Source: Polytrichum commune (Eukaryota; Streptophyta; Polytrichopsida; Polytrichales; Polytrichaceae). Taken from it: DNA of 64,000 nucleotides. The notes under the pieces were generated by a model. That model ran no database searches, had not been told where the DNA came from, and saw only the letters and a list, made by a program, of their open reading frames with translations. The first letter of the stretch is position 1, and each line of letters begins with the position of its first letter. Positions 23,252 to 36,069 of the stretch are shown here, in pieces. Position numbers and translations under genes: made by a program. Location of the stretch: NCBI GenBank assembly GCA_950295325.1, contig OX485804.1, forward strand, positions 47,678,001 to 47,742,000. Direction: 5' to 3'.

Positions 23252-23363
23252 CTACAACATTTATGGAATTCAATGTCACTAACCATTTGAAATTACGCAA
23301 TGCAACGAGTTCTTACTCAATAACTATGAATATTAAGTGACACTAGATACCGTAAAAGGTGTA
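23252..23363. mobile_element. MITE, CTACACC family, copy 3 (minimal)
   Basis: Only 112 bp between CTACAACATTTATGGAATTC and GATACCGTAAAAGGTGTA. The subterminal GTGACACT/AATGTCACT of the family is kept. It is an internally deleted derivative. Confidence 0.65.
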
Positions 23364-23504
23364 ATAATTCTTCGAATTACAATTTCTTCTAAATCATTTT
23401 TGTAAGTCAAACAAAGTTTGATCAATATTTCAAAGAACCCAATAATGTAGACATGCCTACTTCAGTTACTTATCTTTAATCAAACATCTATATTTGAGAG
23501 GTGT

Positions 23505-23760
23505 GGCTCCAAGAATGGATACCAAAAAGACATGTGTTTAAAGAAGATTGGACTACATGCTCAAAATTTGATGACCATTCTAAGCTTATTAGTCAACATA
23601 ATTGGCGGTGAACCTATATGACCACTTAATGAGCACAAGAATCTTCACTTTGATAATGAATAAGATATTCACATCAGCGCAAAAAAATATCATATAAGTA
23701 GCTACGGCCACGATTTGGATTCGCTAACCATCTTGTATTAAATGTGTGTGTTTTGTATCT
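23505..23760. repeat. Dispersed repeat fragment
   Basis: Parallels 7985-8210: ACATGTGTTTAAAGAAGATT, TCAACATAATTGG, CACAAGAATCTTCACTTTG and GAATAAGATATTCA. The reverse complement is part of the 40.3-44.9 kb repeat family. Confidence 0.65.
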
Positions 23761-23914
23761 TACATAAGTGGGCTAGTGGCAATAAGTAAGCATTCAAGAC
23801 TCATCTACCTTAACGCTCACATTCAATTGCTAGGAAGATGCCTCAAAAATGGGGTGGAGTCCGCATAAGTAACCATGTTGAACATTGTGGGTCCTAGAAT
23901 TGGAGGGTGAGTAA

Positions 23915-24406
23915 GGGCCACTTCACACATGAGACTGAGAGCCCGCGACCATTACACTTCAAGCACTCTCATTGGTGGAAAAGGCGGAGCCGGTCCAAGT
24001 TTGCTTCACACTTGAGGGATCAACGGAGTATGTGAATGCAAGATGGATGTAAAGTCTACATGGATTCCTACATGGCATCAAATGGGTCATGCTTCATGGT
24101 CACTTGGACTATTTTCAAGAACCGCTTCTTGGAGATAGGCCTAACACAAAACCAGGAGACCATGGCACTCCGAACGCTTACAACTATTGGTTTATTTTAT
24201 TTTATCATGTGTGGACCCACATGAATAGACGTTCATTGAAATAGCATTTGGTTGAGGGCCCGGTCACATATGACTTCACATTACACGTGAGGGTTTGTGA
24301 CCACACTACATGATTTTGGATGTGTGTTGGGACGGATTTTGGACACTTTCTTTTGGGCTTTCACAATTTCATGGTCACGGCTCTTGGTTCGTGTGTGAAG
24401 TAACTC
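23915..24406 (-). mobile_element. Tourist-like MITE, family A, copy 3 (reversed)
   Basis: The left end GGGCCACTTCACACATGAG and a more decayed right end (GTGTGAAGTAACTC) are flanked by TAA at 23912-23914 and 24407-24409. It runs antiparallel to copy 2, 2.6 kb away, so transcripts across both could form a long duplex. Confidence 0.85.
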
Positions 24407-24440
24407 TAAATTGCAACCAATGAAAAGGGAGAACTAACCA

Positions 24441-24986
24441 CTACACCGTTTATGGAATTTAGTGTCCCATGTGTAATAGTGTCACTTCCCTTATATTTGA
24501 GGCATATGCTAGGTTGCATCAATGATCAACAACTTCGTCATTAGCATCACCTCATGACACTTGGCGTTCGAATGCGCGTACTAATATCTTGGCAAGAGTA
24601 TGTTCAATAGTGTTCTAAGGTGTAAATGCCTATGTTACACAATGGCCTACAAGTTGACTAAAGTGTACACAAATGACACTTGACATTAATGTGCTCGAGA
24701 ATATCTTCCTCATGCAAATACTAGAATGTAAGTACATGACACCTGCCATTAGTATGCTCAATAATATCGTCCCCTTGCATATTAAAATACAAAACTATCA
24801 TCTACAGTATCCCAATGTGTGGCGCTAAATGCCATAATGTAAAGTTTTTCACCTATAAAAGTTACTAATGGTGACAAATAATACCATATTGGCAATCAGC
24901 AGGCGTAACACTTTGAGAACTCTAGGCGTCTAGTTTAGGCCCTTTGCAAATAGTCTATGTGACACTAAATACCATAAATGGTGTAG
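24441..24986. mobile_element. MITE, CTACACC family, copy 4 (longest)
   Basis: Ends CTACACCGTTTATGGAATTT and ACCATAAATGGTGTAG over 546 bp. The interior (GACACTTGACATTA; AAAACTATCATCTACAG) matches 47105-47365. Confidence 0.72.
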
Positions 24987-25741
24987 TTACAGATGAATTG
25001 GTTGAGTTTGAGAAATGATTATGCATGAACATCATGCATGAACATCATGCATAAAGAAGCAATTGGCTAGAGCAATTTGGTGTCCCGAAAATATAAATCC
25101 AAAGTTTCTACCACTTCCTCTTCATTGCTTGTGGGCTGTAAAACCATTACAATGGTTATCCCATTTATGGTAGAGGTGCATAAGCCCCATTAGGACCCCA
25201 CTGGCAATCTATAGGGTACCAGAATTATGATCATATTGGGAATGAATTTCGTTCATGCCGCGTCAATAATGCCACAACACATGTCCTGGTTTTGAGTGCT
25301 AAAGCCAAGAGGAATGAGTAGTTAAAATGAGCGGTTATGGCAAACTTTAGACATGGGTAATATGTTCGGACAAACTTTTGGCTTAGAAAATTCAGAGTAT
25401 TTTCGATTCAAGGAATAAAATTACCAAATTTTTTACAATCCTCATGATTTCTATCTTCCTACTGGGAAATATTTACACCGCCTTATACTTCTCCAAATAA
25501 GGTACAAAATCTCTTAAGTGATTGTTATGGGTGCCTCTACTCTAGTCCATATTACTAATTGGAATTACACAATGATAGAACTATTCAATGAAAGTGTAAT
25601 ATTTTACCAGGCAAAGTCATTTAAGTTCCTTAAGTCTCCAAACAACCTCTCAAACTTTCATTAGTAAAAATTGAACTTGTGAGTAAGACATCAATACATC
25701 ATGTAATTCCAAATAGTAACATGCAATTGATGGGATAATAA
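24987..25741. other. Intergenic, nothing recognised
   Basis: No gene or complete element. Contains a short direct repeat ATGCATGAACATC at about 25021-25042. Confidence 0.5.
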
Positions 25742-26230
25742 GTGTGTACCTTAGTGTGTTGTAGGGATTGTTTTGTAGACAACAAATGTAAAATACTATC
25801 GTGTCATGTCCTCTTTAAGGCTCAACATTGGCATGGGTTCAATTGTAGCTACAAATTGGAGCTTTTGAGATTGCAACTTTTGTATTCAATTAACCACCAC
25901 ATCGTAATTGCATGTGGCCACTTGCTTTGTTGGTCATGTATGTTTATGTCTTGCTCGACCGTGATATGAATAACCAAGTTCATGCATTGTGTGCAAGGCC
26001 ACCGTGACCAAAGATACTATTAATGGCATTTGGGTGTTTCATAATGGGGGCTATGAAAAATTGCACACAATTGCAACACCGCTCGTGAAGGAGAAACAAT
26101 CCATACAAGTCCCAAACCCCGTGTTTTTTGCAAGAAAAAGAAGAAAGTGGAATACACCGGTTTGGGTCTTTGGGGGACTTGTCCTTAGGGACAATGTGGA
26201 GGTATTGCAAGCTAAGTATTTGAAAATGAT
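25742..26230 (+). pseudogene. RING-finger (RMA-like) pseudogene fragment
   Basis: Pieces of a C3HC4 RING, the zinc-binding E2-docking fold of ubiquitin ligases, can be read in order but in different frames. CNFCIQLTTTS lies at 25872-25904 (first Cys pair), then after a frameshift IACGHLLCWSC at 25907-25951, then after a stop and another shift CIVCKATVTKDTINGIW at about 25984-26034 (last Cys pair). The CGHLLCWSC and CxxCKA spacing resembles RMA-type membrane-anchored RING ligases. The downstream 60 codons are open but unplaced. With at least two shifts and a stop it cannot make the domain. It may be a retro- or transposon-carried gene piece. Confidence 0.55.
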
Positions 26231-28427
26231 GTAGGCATTAGAGCGAGTATAGAATGATGTAGAAATACATATGCCGACCGTCAACATTTCGAAGTTGAGC
26301 AAGCCGAGGTGGGGAATGAGGCGCAATACTTGAGGGGAGAGAGACACACACTTCTTCAAGTGGAACTATCAAACAAGTAGTATTGTAGAGGGCTCTCTAT
26401 TTTGACAAAAGTATTTACTTTACTCTCAAGTTTTGCCATGTGTTAATCCTACAATGGTAGGGACCTCTTGATTCCCACATGGAAACTATATTTTGGCACT
26501 ACAGTAGTAAAAATGAAATAGAGCTCCATGTACAGTAGTAATGAAATGAACCGCCCGGTAGAAGACATCATGCAACCTAGGTGGCGTTGTAAAGGCAATG
26601 TACCATCTTTTCTATTGGCGCAATCACGCCCATGACTAGAAAAACAAAACAGATACATGTATGAAATTGGATCTCCCAACCTGTAGGATCAAAAGAGGTT
26701 TTAATTAAAGTTTCTATCAATTAATAATATGGTAATTGCCAATTTATAAATATAAGTATAGTCATTTGAGCCCGATAAAATCGATTTTTTTTCTTTGCTA
26801 GTGTGGTATGTTTTGGACTATATCTTCATCTCTCCCCGATCATACATGTTCTAGTGTTCACAATGTCCCTTTGGCCTGCAATGGTTAGATTCTATTCATG
26901 CAAGATCCTTGCATACATGCATTAAGAAATCATTTTATTTTGCTTGAAAGCTTATTCTAATGCACCTTTGACCACAAGGCCAAAGGAATTTCAAAGGCTA
27001 TGATCCATCACTCTAAATAAAGCTGGCCGAATAGGTACCAAGCTTTTGTTTGCTGGATGGCTAAGGTTAGGGTTGGCTAGAGATGTTTGGCGTATAGTCT
27101 CTGAGGGTGAACCATCATGGTTCGTTCCCTGTTCATCGTCTTTGTAGAGTTCCTAGTTGTATAGGGCCCCTATCATTCTAAGGAATTGGGATTGAATATG
27201 AACATACAACAAGATGTCTCAAGATTCATATGCATGTTATGTTGCCTATGGAACCATGAACCACTACTTTGACCAAATGATGTTATTAAACATCCTTGAT
27301 TTATAATAAATGCACATTATATCACATGATTGTTCAAAACTTGGTGTATAGACCTTCATTTCCATCGTGTGTGTCACATGAGAATTGCATTTATAAATGC
27401 ACCAAGTTGATATCATTTTCCAATCAAGCTACCATTATTTAATTTTCTAATATATATTTTAGATTGTTATAAAACATCATGCTTTAATTTTGACATACAA
27501 CTACTCTGTATGGCATATTTTCCTCTCAAATTTACGCATCTAAAAGCTATGGCTAACTTTGACCTTACCATGGTATTTTAATGCATAGGTTACATATTAT
27601 GTGTAATTGTATAACAATTGCGTGTTCATGCTCTATAATTATTAAATTTATTTCTATCAAAAGTTTTGAAAGTCATCAAATAATTAAACAATACACATGA
27701 GATTATATAAAGTTGGGTAGGGCTTAAGCCAAGGCAGGTGTTTGGTAGGTGACGATGCATTCAAGTTGCGATGTGATTGTGCTATAACATCATTTAATGA
27801 GGCAATAGTAGAGAAGGCCAAGAAAACTAGAGGAAGACCTAGCAAATTATCAAAGTCATTAGTCACCAAGAGTTAGTATTGAGTTGGTATATAGGATGCA
27901 TTGAAAGTTAGCAACTAGGTGGATAGAGTATAGAGATCCAATTGACCTCATGATTTGTTCTTTAAACATGGAAATAGGATTATGTTGGTATCAAAAGTCA
28001 AGTGGCTCATTATGGACTTGTGATTTGTGGTCCAAAGCAAAAGAAATTTTCTAGATTGCACTCTTATTATTTTTACATCCCTGCTTCAATCCTGGAACTA
28101 AAAAATGACAATCTTTGTGATGCGCAATTGTTGACCGGATGAGATATTTCCTAATTTGATCCAACATTCATAATTGTTGGTGGACTTGGTAGTGTCCGAG
28201 TGACTTCTGAGTGTCGTTGAAGTGTGTGGAATAATTCATTGTGAGTTCTATGGAATATTTAGAGTTATTTAGCACATAATTGATTTTTTCTATCTTTCAA
28301 AAGTCTATGCTATACATTTATCAATTTTGAGCCTTAGGATACCCATTCAATATACATTACCTTGCTTTAAAAAAAAAAGTTGATAATCATGATATTTTGA
28401 AATCTTATGCATAGTCTTTTCCCAGGG
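26231..28427. other. AT-rich intergenic DNA, nothing recognised
   Basis: No gene or bounded element identified. A short basic stretch (KKTRGRPSKLSKS, plus strand, about 27811-27849) resembles an AT-hook but has no supporting frame. Confidence 0.4.
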
Positions 28428-29117
28428 ACAAACTCTTTGTTGGAAACCTAAATGATGTGCGTGGGTCATTATGAAATTAAACCTTTATATACAAGAAGTT
28501 TATAGAAAAAACACATGTATGTGTACTAATGGCATGCTAAAATATGGACTCGTGTATTTATACTAAGTTTTCAATTTAATATGATAAATTCCTCCACTAC
28601 GTATACAAACTATACATCATGGATTAAGTAAGTTTTTCTTACATATAGAATCCACTATCATTTTTCAAAGAGAAAAGTCATTGATTGTTTTTCATCCATA
28701 GAATGTAACTCAACGATTGTATCAAACAAACAAAGATAAGAGCACAATAACTTAGCCACGATCTAGAGAGTGAAACTAAAACCCATGAGAGCTCCAAGGG
28801 CCACTACTTTGTAAAAAGCTAGAACCCATATGCATACCCTAATAAGAAGACACACAGTGGTCATTGAGGACTATGACCATATGAAACCAATGGATGAAAA
28901 TGTGAAGTAGATGAAACTAACACATCAATTGTCAATTTGTCCTCTAACCTAAGGGCCCCCTTTTGTACATCTACATTTACTTCAAAACAATTAATGGCCT
29001 TTTTAGATGTACACACTAGAGAAAAACAATACCTCTTCCTTATGCTAATGCCTTAAAAAAATACCCTTCTTCCACTCAAGTTAGTTGTACGTGGCATGAA
29101 GAGTCCACCCCTAGGGG
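28428..29117. mobile_element. Inverted-repeat element, GGGGTGGACTCTTC family, copy 1
   Basis: The right end reads GAAGAGTCCACCCCTAGGGG. The left end is decayed (CAGGGACAAACTCTTTGTTGG). The interior matches copy 2 (52800-53345) through GGAAACCTAAATGA, TATACAAGAA, CCTCCACTAC and AACACAT..ATTGTCAATTT. Non-coding. Confidence 0.6.
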
Positions 29118-31119
29118 ATTTTTTGGCATGTCAAAATGCTAAATTTATATTTCAATCGCATGAATGTAAACATCGTTTGAGCATTGAATGTCTTTCACTT
29201 TTGAGCCCATCTTGGATCATCTCAATTTTTTCCATATACACCCTTTGAACTTTCATAGAATGGTTATTTATATCTTGTGCACATAATCACACCACAACCA
29301 CACTAACCCCACCACTACAAAGATCATCTAGTCACTCAGTTCCCATGGTCACTTTGGCCACCCTGATTATTATAGTGCCCACCCGAGAGGGGTTAGTAGT
29401 CATGCACCACTGACATTATGTCCGATGGACATAATACCAAGGGTGGGTCGAACGGGCATTTCAATCACATTGATCCCACTAAGGTCAGAGTTTCTTCTCT
29501 TCTCTCTGCACATAATCACCGTAACATGTTCCTTTTTTTTATGTCAGACTCTGTTCTTATCAACAAGCCTTCCCATTTTCCACTATGATGTATGTGTCTG
29601 ACTATGAAGAGAGAGAACATAGAACATGTGGATACCTTATCTTCCAAGGACATATATGAATATAAGGGTTGGTTTAGACTACGATGAAGAAGTGCACCGG
29701 TTAGTCAAAAACTTCAGCCCAAGACAAGGTTATTTGAGGACGTTTGGTACATATGGTGGACAAGATGGGGGGAGTTTTTTAAATTAAAAAATAAAATAAA
29801 ATAGAAAACCTCTAATTGGAGTTCTTTAAAAGCCAAGTTTCTCATCCGAGGGTTCGAGGTTGCAGAAGAAACTTGACCTATGTGGAGTCTAATTATTTCA
29901 ATTTTTAGTTAGATAGGAAAAACAATGTAAAAAAACACAAGTAGGGTTGATTATTTAACTGACATGTGTTAGTTGAAACCATAGTCTAGGATATTAGAGG
30001 CGATAAGGATTTGAAAAGATTGTGGTATGATTAGAGAAGGTGTAGCCTTAAGAGTGAGCACATGCACTTTTGTAAATATAAAGACTTCATTCTTTGGGGA
30101 GAGAGAATTATTATTATTATTATTATTATTATATTGCAAACCTTGAACCTCTGTTGGAATGTCAATAGGCTTTTGAAAGTTAAGTGTATCGATGTAGGAT
30201 CCTCGTAAAACTTGATTTACCCTAGCCTATGAGTGTTGGTAGGATTATTTAGTATTGTTGGGGTGTGATTCCTCATACCATTGTCCCAATTTCAACTTGA
30301 CCCAAGTTGTGCACATTACCTTTGATTGAATGTTGTTAAACTTGTGAACAAAGTTGCACAACCGAATGAAATCGTCTATGAAATATTTTTGAAAACTTGG
30401 TTAATTTTAGTCACATGAGAGTGAGTCAACTTGTGTTTCGAATGGATTGTTGAGAGGATGCTCAAGAGGAATTCATATTTGTGCACTAACAATTGTCAAT
30501 TGAAGGAAGGATTAGTCGTCATAGAATTTGCATTCAATTGTCCATGGTCTTCCATACATGGTGAGAGATTCCTATGAGTAAGAGGTAAATCGTTATGTGT
30601 ATATCTTTGGTTGAATAGCATTCATTGAGTTTGAAGGTAGAATCTTTGTGTTGAGATGCATAGGCAATCAATGGTATGTAGTGAGCGCAAGAGACAAAAG
30701 TTGTGTTACTTGACTACTAGATTGGATCGAAGAAGCCCATAGATCTATTGCCTTGTGTTGAGAGGGATACGGAATTTCCCCTTGCTAAATGGACCATTAT
30801 ATTGTTGTTCGTATGAACCTCTTAATCACCAAACCAAGTTGATTGACTGACATGAGTAGCTTAAAATGATAGTGAAATTGGGATTGAATTGAGTAGGAAG
30901 GATTAAGGGAGATAAAGGAAGATTGAATGAAAATTTAGTCTCCATTTCATCATGCTAATAATGAGGAAGTATTGCTTGATAGGTTGCTTGGATGAAAGAT
31001 TGGATTTCTTGCATAGACTATTGATAATATGTGTTTGAGAAGGTTTTTATTTGAAGGATTATAATCTAAGAAGAGTGAATTGTCGATGTAATACGTAAAT
31101 ATTAATTATAAGTACAAGG
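29118..31119. other. Intergenic, simple repeat only
   Basis: (ATT)n at 30107-30131. No gene or bounded element recognised in the rest. Confidence 0.45.
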
Positions 31120-31308
31120 CTAAAGAATCTTCAAAGCATAATGCTCCAAAAGTTGAAGGGGCCATAGTCTTATGGAAGTCGGCATACCATTGTTGGGGTC
31201 TTGCAACCTTCGGCAAGTTTGACAATTGAAAGGACTAACTTGAGAAGCCCATTGGCTATGGAGAAGACATAGCAGATTGAAGATACCATGGCCTAAGAAG
31301 AAAGCCAA
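31120..31308 (-). mobile_element. Possible Ty3/gypsy integrase fragment
   Basis: On the minus strand CQTCRRLQDPNNGMPTSIRL is followed by WPLQLLEHYALKIL. This resembles the zinc-finger end of a Ty3/gypsy integrase (CxxCQR...MP...LPLEPFEKWGLDF), where the second Cys pair precedes the catalytic core. No core, protease or LTR is visible nearby, so it is at most a relic. Confidence 0.35.
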
Positions 31309-32390
31309 GTATTGGAAACCGGATACAAATAAGTGACTACGGATTAATATGGGTAACTTTGTTACATATGATTTTATAATGATTTTCTTTTGGTAGATAA
31401 AAATCCTTCAATTTGATGTGCAAATTGGATATATAAGCCCATAAATAATTTCAACACTCAAAGAGTTGGGTTATTAAATCAAGAATATAAAGTTAATTGG
31501 TTGTGTCTGAGACTAATTAGGATAAATCAAAGAGCCAGTCTATGGGTTTTAATATGGGGTGTGTGTGTTGGATTATAGTGATGTTTGGAACATGTGTGGG
31601 TGTTGTGGCAACAACTCGACAATAGACTATAGCCTGACAATAAAATTATCCATAATAAGGGATTAAACAAGGAATATTGTGCACCCTAAGGGGGTAACCG
31701 TACTAACATCACAAGTTACATTATAAATGTTTGATTAATTTAAAACAATTGACTACACTAAAGTGCCATTGGCTTTGGTAAAGAGACTAAAATGTGATGA
31801 CAATTCATTCATATAGACAAGCAAAAGGGTGTGAGAAATCTCTCGACTTCAATACATGCATTCGTGACCTCACACACCTCACTTTATTTACCCAATCAAC
31901 AATATGGCAGTGGGTTCATAGGACTGGACCCTATGTGGTGTGCAAACATAGGCACATCCATCAACAAATATGTTTGCATAAGTGTTGTCATGTTTGTAGC
32001 CATGTCATCTTTTCCATTCATGCTTGAAGTTCTTCACAGGAGAAGTCTTGGCCGTAGTGTAAACCCCGGCTGGTGAAGAACCCATTGCATAGTCAATCAT
32101 ATTGATCCATTCTCCTAAAATTCATGACCAGTGCACTTCATCACTGTAGTCTAAATTGGCCCAATGTGAGAAGTGTGAGTGAAGTCCCAAAGTGCACATA
32201 GAGTTGGTATGAGGGGAGATTTTTTCTTGGGTAAAAAGGCTTGAAAGTCCCAATGGGTCCCCACCACTACAAGCAAATGTGGCTTGGGCAATTGACTTGC
32301 AACATTGGAAACTTGTCTTACAACACTGAAAAATTAGTACATCTTTCACAATGAGATTTGCGTAAGTTTTTCATCGACATGGGACAATTG
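31309..32390. other. Intergenic, nothing recognised
   Basis: Open frames at 31794-32076 and 32122-32349 have no domain. No repeat partner was noticed inside the window. Confidence 0.4.
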
Positions 32391-32578
32391 CCTACATAAC
32401 ATTATTTAGCATTGTGTGTTCATTCTATGGGCCCTTGGGATATAACCATGGGATGCGAAACCCTACATAAAGGAGACACAAATTAAGACTGGCCTCTAAA
32501 CATGATTCACATCCCATGGTTATATTCCCAATGCCAACAACTTGAATGCACAATGTTGAGTAATGTTATGCAAGACTC
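32391..32578. mobile_element. MITE, CATAACATTATT family, copy 1 (foldback)
   Basis: The two halves are inverted: ACATAACATTATTTAGCATT with GGATATAACCATGGGATG, against CATCCCATGGTTATATTCCC with GTAATGTTATGCA. The arms are about 70 bases with a central spacer of about 48. Confidence 0.75.
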
Positions 32579-32613
32579 GTGTATTAACAATGCATTTGAA
32601 AAAAATGTGACCA

Positions 32614-33018
32614 ATGTATAACATTATTCAACTGCATGGTTGTGTGTACATTCTATATTTAGCATATGATATGGGCATGCACTATCTTACATTCATGGGA
32701 AGAAACTTAGAATATAGGAAGAAACTGACACAAATATGAATAATGATTCATGCCGGTATGAATAGTAAGAATATTGTGAATAATTTCAATAATTTCAATG
32801 ATAGTGTTGCTATGAATAATATTTTTAGTGAACAATACTAGATTAACAATGTTTCATGTGGATAGTGTTGGGAGTATAGCTTCACCCAAAGTTTAAAATG
32901 TCTGCTTGAATGTATGGATAATAAATAAATATTCTCACTTTATTTAGGGGCTTCACATAATATGAAAGGCATATTCTAGGGTTATGGAATTGACCCACAT
33001 GACAGAATAATGCTATGC
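32614..33018 (+). mobile_element. MITE, CATAACATTATT family, copy 2
   Basis: Starts TATAACATTATTCAACTGCA and ends AGAATAATGCTATGCA. Matches the reverse of 55826-56262 along its length (CATTCTATATTTAGCAT; GGGAAGAAACTTAGAA; AGTAAGAATATTGTGAATA). It abuts copy 3. Confidence 0.72.
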
Positions 33019-33411
33019 ATAACATTATTAAGTAGTGTGTGTTTGTTCATGTGGGCCCTCCGAATATAAGCATGGAACATAGTCTTCATGAAAATGTCAC
33101 ATTCACATGTGATTTTTTTTATATTAAAATTTAATTTTTCAATGCCAACTCATTTTCTAGTCTTGTGGAGTGCACTTTAACTTTGGAAAAAACTATAGTT
33201 GGCAAAAGATGCCTTCAAAGACCAATTTCAAGTCGGCCTTCTTTGTATTTGAGAAAATGGCATATGTGACATTTTTACGTGTCATGTGATGTTTTCACGA
33301 ATACAATGTATTAGATTAAGTCCTAATTGCACTAGGTTGGGGCATCCCATGGTTATATTATGAGACATCACATGAACGAAAGCACATTGCTTAATAATGT
33401 TATGTCTTTGA
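33016..33411. mobile_element. MITE, CATAACATTATT family, copy 3
   Basis: Ends GCATAACATTATTAAGTAGT and TTGCTTAATAATGTTATGTC. It starts within the last bases of copy 2, so the two share or overlap a junction. Confidence 0.7.
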
Positions 33412-34911
33412 TAACATGCTCACTTGTGAAGTTTACCTTTTAGCAAAGGTACATCAAGATTTTTGTTTCACCAAATCCCCCAAAACTAGAATGACTTATG
33501 ATACTTGCTCCACTCAAAGCAAGGTACGTGGGTCTTAAATGGTTCCTTTTATGGTTCCTTTTGTTTAGTGTGATGTGTGTGAGCTACCATATGGATATTT
33601 GTGAGAAGGTTTCCATGAGTTTGTGGATTTTTCAGGTGGGGATTTTTAAATCTTTGAGTTTTTGGATGGTTGTGGTATGTATTGCCCCTTGTCTTGGTGT
33701 GATTATGATGGGTGGTGGGACTTTCCATCCTTGTGTTGTTAGTAGTGGTTGGAGTATGGCATATTTTTCTAGTTTATTGGTTGTTTTCTTGAGGCAATTT
33801 GTTGTTGCCGTATGTGAATTCAAAGATTTGGATTGTGAGGTTTGGATTGTGAGGTTTGGGTTGGGTGTACATGGGATTTTTTGTTGTTGCCGGGGTTCCT
33901 AGTATGCATAGTATGTGTGGTTGTAATCTTGTTGGGCATTTACATCAGGGGAGGGTAGAAGGTCCATGGGAGGAGTCATGAGGGAATGGTGTTGTCCAGT
34001 GACCTTTCGTTGTGGTCTCCAATGTTGATGAGGGTAAAGCATATTGTTGTGAAATGTGCAAGGAGGGTGTTTGCCAATGCGTGTATTGCATTATTATGCA
34101 TATTGCTGCAAAGGTTGTTATGTGTTTATTTGTGCAACATGATAATAAGTGTAGGCAATTGTTGTTTTGTTTTAATATACAAAGGTTGTAGAGTGGTGGT
34201 ATGTATGGTTTGAATACGTGTTTTTTGCGGTAGTTCCTAGGTATCTTTCGTATTGGAATTTTAGGAATTGTGTGATTTGGGCTTTTGTGATCCACGGGGC
34301 GTCTCAAAAAATGTTGGACCACTTTTGTTGTATGTTGGTGTTCATGAGCCATTTTTGTATGTTGGGGGTAGTGTTTGAGACTTGGGATATAATAGCGGAT
34401 TTGTATTCTTTATCTATGTATATTTTTAGGTTGTGGATTGAGCCATCGTGTTGGAAGCATGTTGGGGGTATGGAAGGCCAATATGGTATTTTGGGTCTTA
34501 TGTGGTGAAAAAAGGTTTCCAAGATTCCATGTTTTTCTACTCCAAGTTCGGTTATTTCTTTACCTCGTCGTTGCATGCTATTTAATGTGGGCTTTAACTT
34601 TTTGAGGAAGATGTTGTGGGAGGAGGTTTTAGGGGTTGCTATGATACACGCTATTAGTAGTTGGTATGAGTGGTTGTATTGGGAGGATGGGTGTTGGATA
34701 TGGTTCAATGATAGGTATATGTTATTGATGCTATCAATAGATATATATGTGTTCATGGTGTTATATTCAATGTGTTCTATTGCAAGGAATATTGTGTATA
34801 GTTTGGCTCTAAGGATGTTTGGATATTCATGAAGTTTGGCAACAATATTGACTTGTAGGGGTCCGTTGAAAATGCCAGAGCCTGTAATGTTGCCTTCTCC
34901 TTGGTTGTCTT

Positions 34912-34923
34912 GGGGGGGGGGGG
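34912..34923. repeat. G-run of 12
   Basis: Homopolymer of 12 G followed by TATCTTAGGGGGTATATG. Part of the set of long G/C runs in this window. Confidence 0.9.
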
Positions 34924-35186
34924 TATCTTAGGGGGTATATGTGGGCGATGCGTAAGGGGAGGGTGGGTGTTGGGGGGTAGTATGATAGAGGATAGTATGA
35001 TAGGCATTTTGTTAATGTATTTGTATGTGTAGGTCATGGGGTAGGTGCTACTTGTACTTAGTAGGGTTGTTGAGAGGATTTGTAAGAATGCGTTTATGTT
35101 TGTATTATTATGTTTGTGTGAGATGAGTAGAATGGTGGTGAGCAAGGCTTCTTTTGTGGTGTAATATGTGGGTAGTAAGGGGGAGG

Positions 35187-35541
35187 CACCACGGGCCTTG
35201 GCTTGGTGGTTAGGGCTCATGGCCCCCAATGAGGAGGTTGTGGGTTCTATTCCCCATGCCGGCGTGGTGCTCACCACCTTAGTCCACCCAACTATGGTGG
35301 GGGGTCCTTGGACCTTGTTGTATGGGTACCTCAAAGCCCTTTGGGGGGATACCATGTCTGGTATCTTCAAGGCACTAGTGGCTAGCTAGGAACTAGTATA
35401 GTGTGTCACTATAGTGTCCATCCTCGAAAGGGGAGAGTAGTATTGTCCCAATATCCCCTTGTCCAGTGGGCATCGGGTCATTTGGCATTACGAACGGACA
35501 CTTTATTCACGCCGGCCCCTTGCTAAAAAGGGACTGGAGTT

Positions 35542-35580
<39 letters not shown>
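35187..35580 (+). mobile_element. tRNA-derived SINE, full-length copy S1
   Basis: The head has an A-box-like TGGCTTGGTGG (35199-35209) and a B-box-like GGTTCTATTCC (35243-35253), the internal RNA polymerase III promoter of tRNA genes. The unrelated body ends in nine or more TCTA units (about 35541-35580). A target duplication TAGTAAGGGGGAGG flanks it (35173-35186 and 35580-35593). Two more copies lie at 39850 and 40699. It carries no protein and depends on a LINE in trans. It sits inside the LINE remnant. Confidence 0.92.
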
Positions 35581-35581
<1 letters not shown>

Positions 35582-36069
35582 GTAAGGGGGAGGTGTGTTT
35601 TTTATTGTAATGGGGGGTATTGCTATGATTGGTGTGACATCTAGTTGTTGTAGCGGATTGAAGACGTTGTGTGACCAATCATCATGATTAATGATTAATA
35701 GGATGGTAGTGATGGGGTTTGTGGGAACTGCTAGTCTCGCCCACTTTATAGATTTTGGCACTATGTGGGGACATGGATGTGTGCTAGGCCATTTCCTTGC
35801 CATAGATGGGAGAATGTTGGGCCAATTGAGTTGGAATTGTCTATGACTTTGTTTATTATCTTTTATGGGAGGGCGTGGTGGTTGTGTGTGGCTGATGATG
35901 CGATATTGTTTTAATGTATCTATTCATGAGGAGTAGGACTTTGTGGCGAAGTCTTGTGATGGTGGGGAGAGAGTATGTATGGTTGTGTGGGATGAGTATC
36001 TTTCCCATAGCCATGTTAATTGCTCTAGTGTGATGGTAGCTTGGTAGTTGCCATTGTGGTCATGAATTT

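Noticed and set aside
27785-27850. AT-hook-like KKTRGRPSKL
   Set aside because: Too short, single motif, no surrounding protein.
33498-33902. 134-codon open frame on the plus strand
   Set aside because: Antisense to the LINE remnant; its Val/Cys/Phe-rich content is a by-product of G/T-rich strand bias.
35187-35260. Genuine tRNA gene
   Set aside because: Has A/B-box-like motifs but no plausible cloverleaf arms and is part of a dispersed SINE.
35168-35389. 73-codon open frame reading RALAWWLGLMAPNEEVVG
   Set aside because: Lies within the tRNA-like head of SINE S1.
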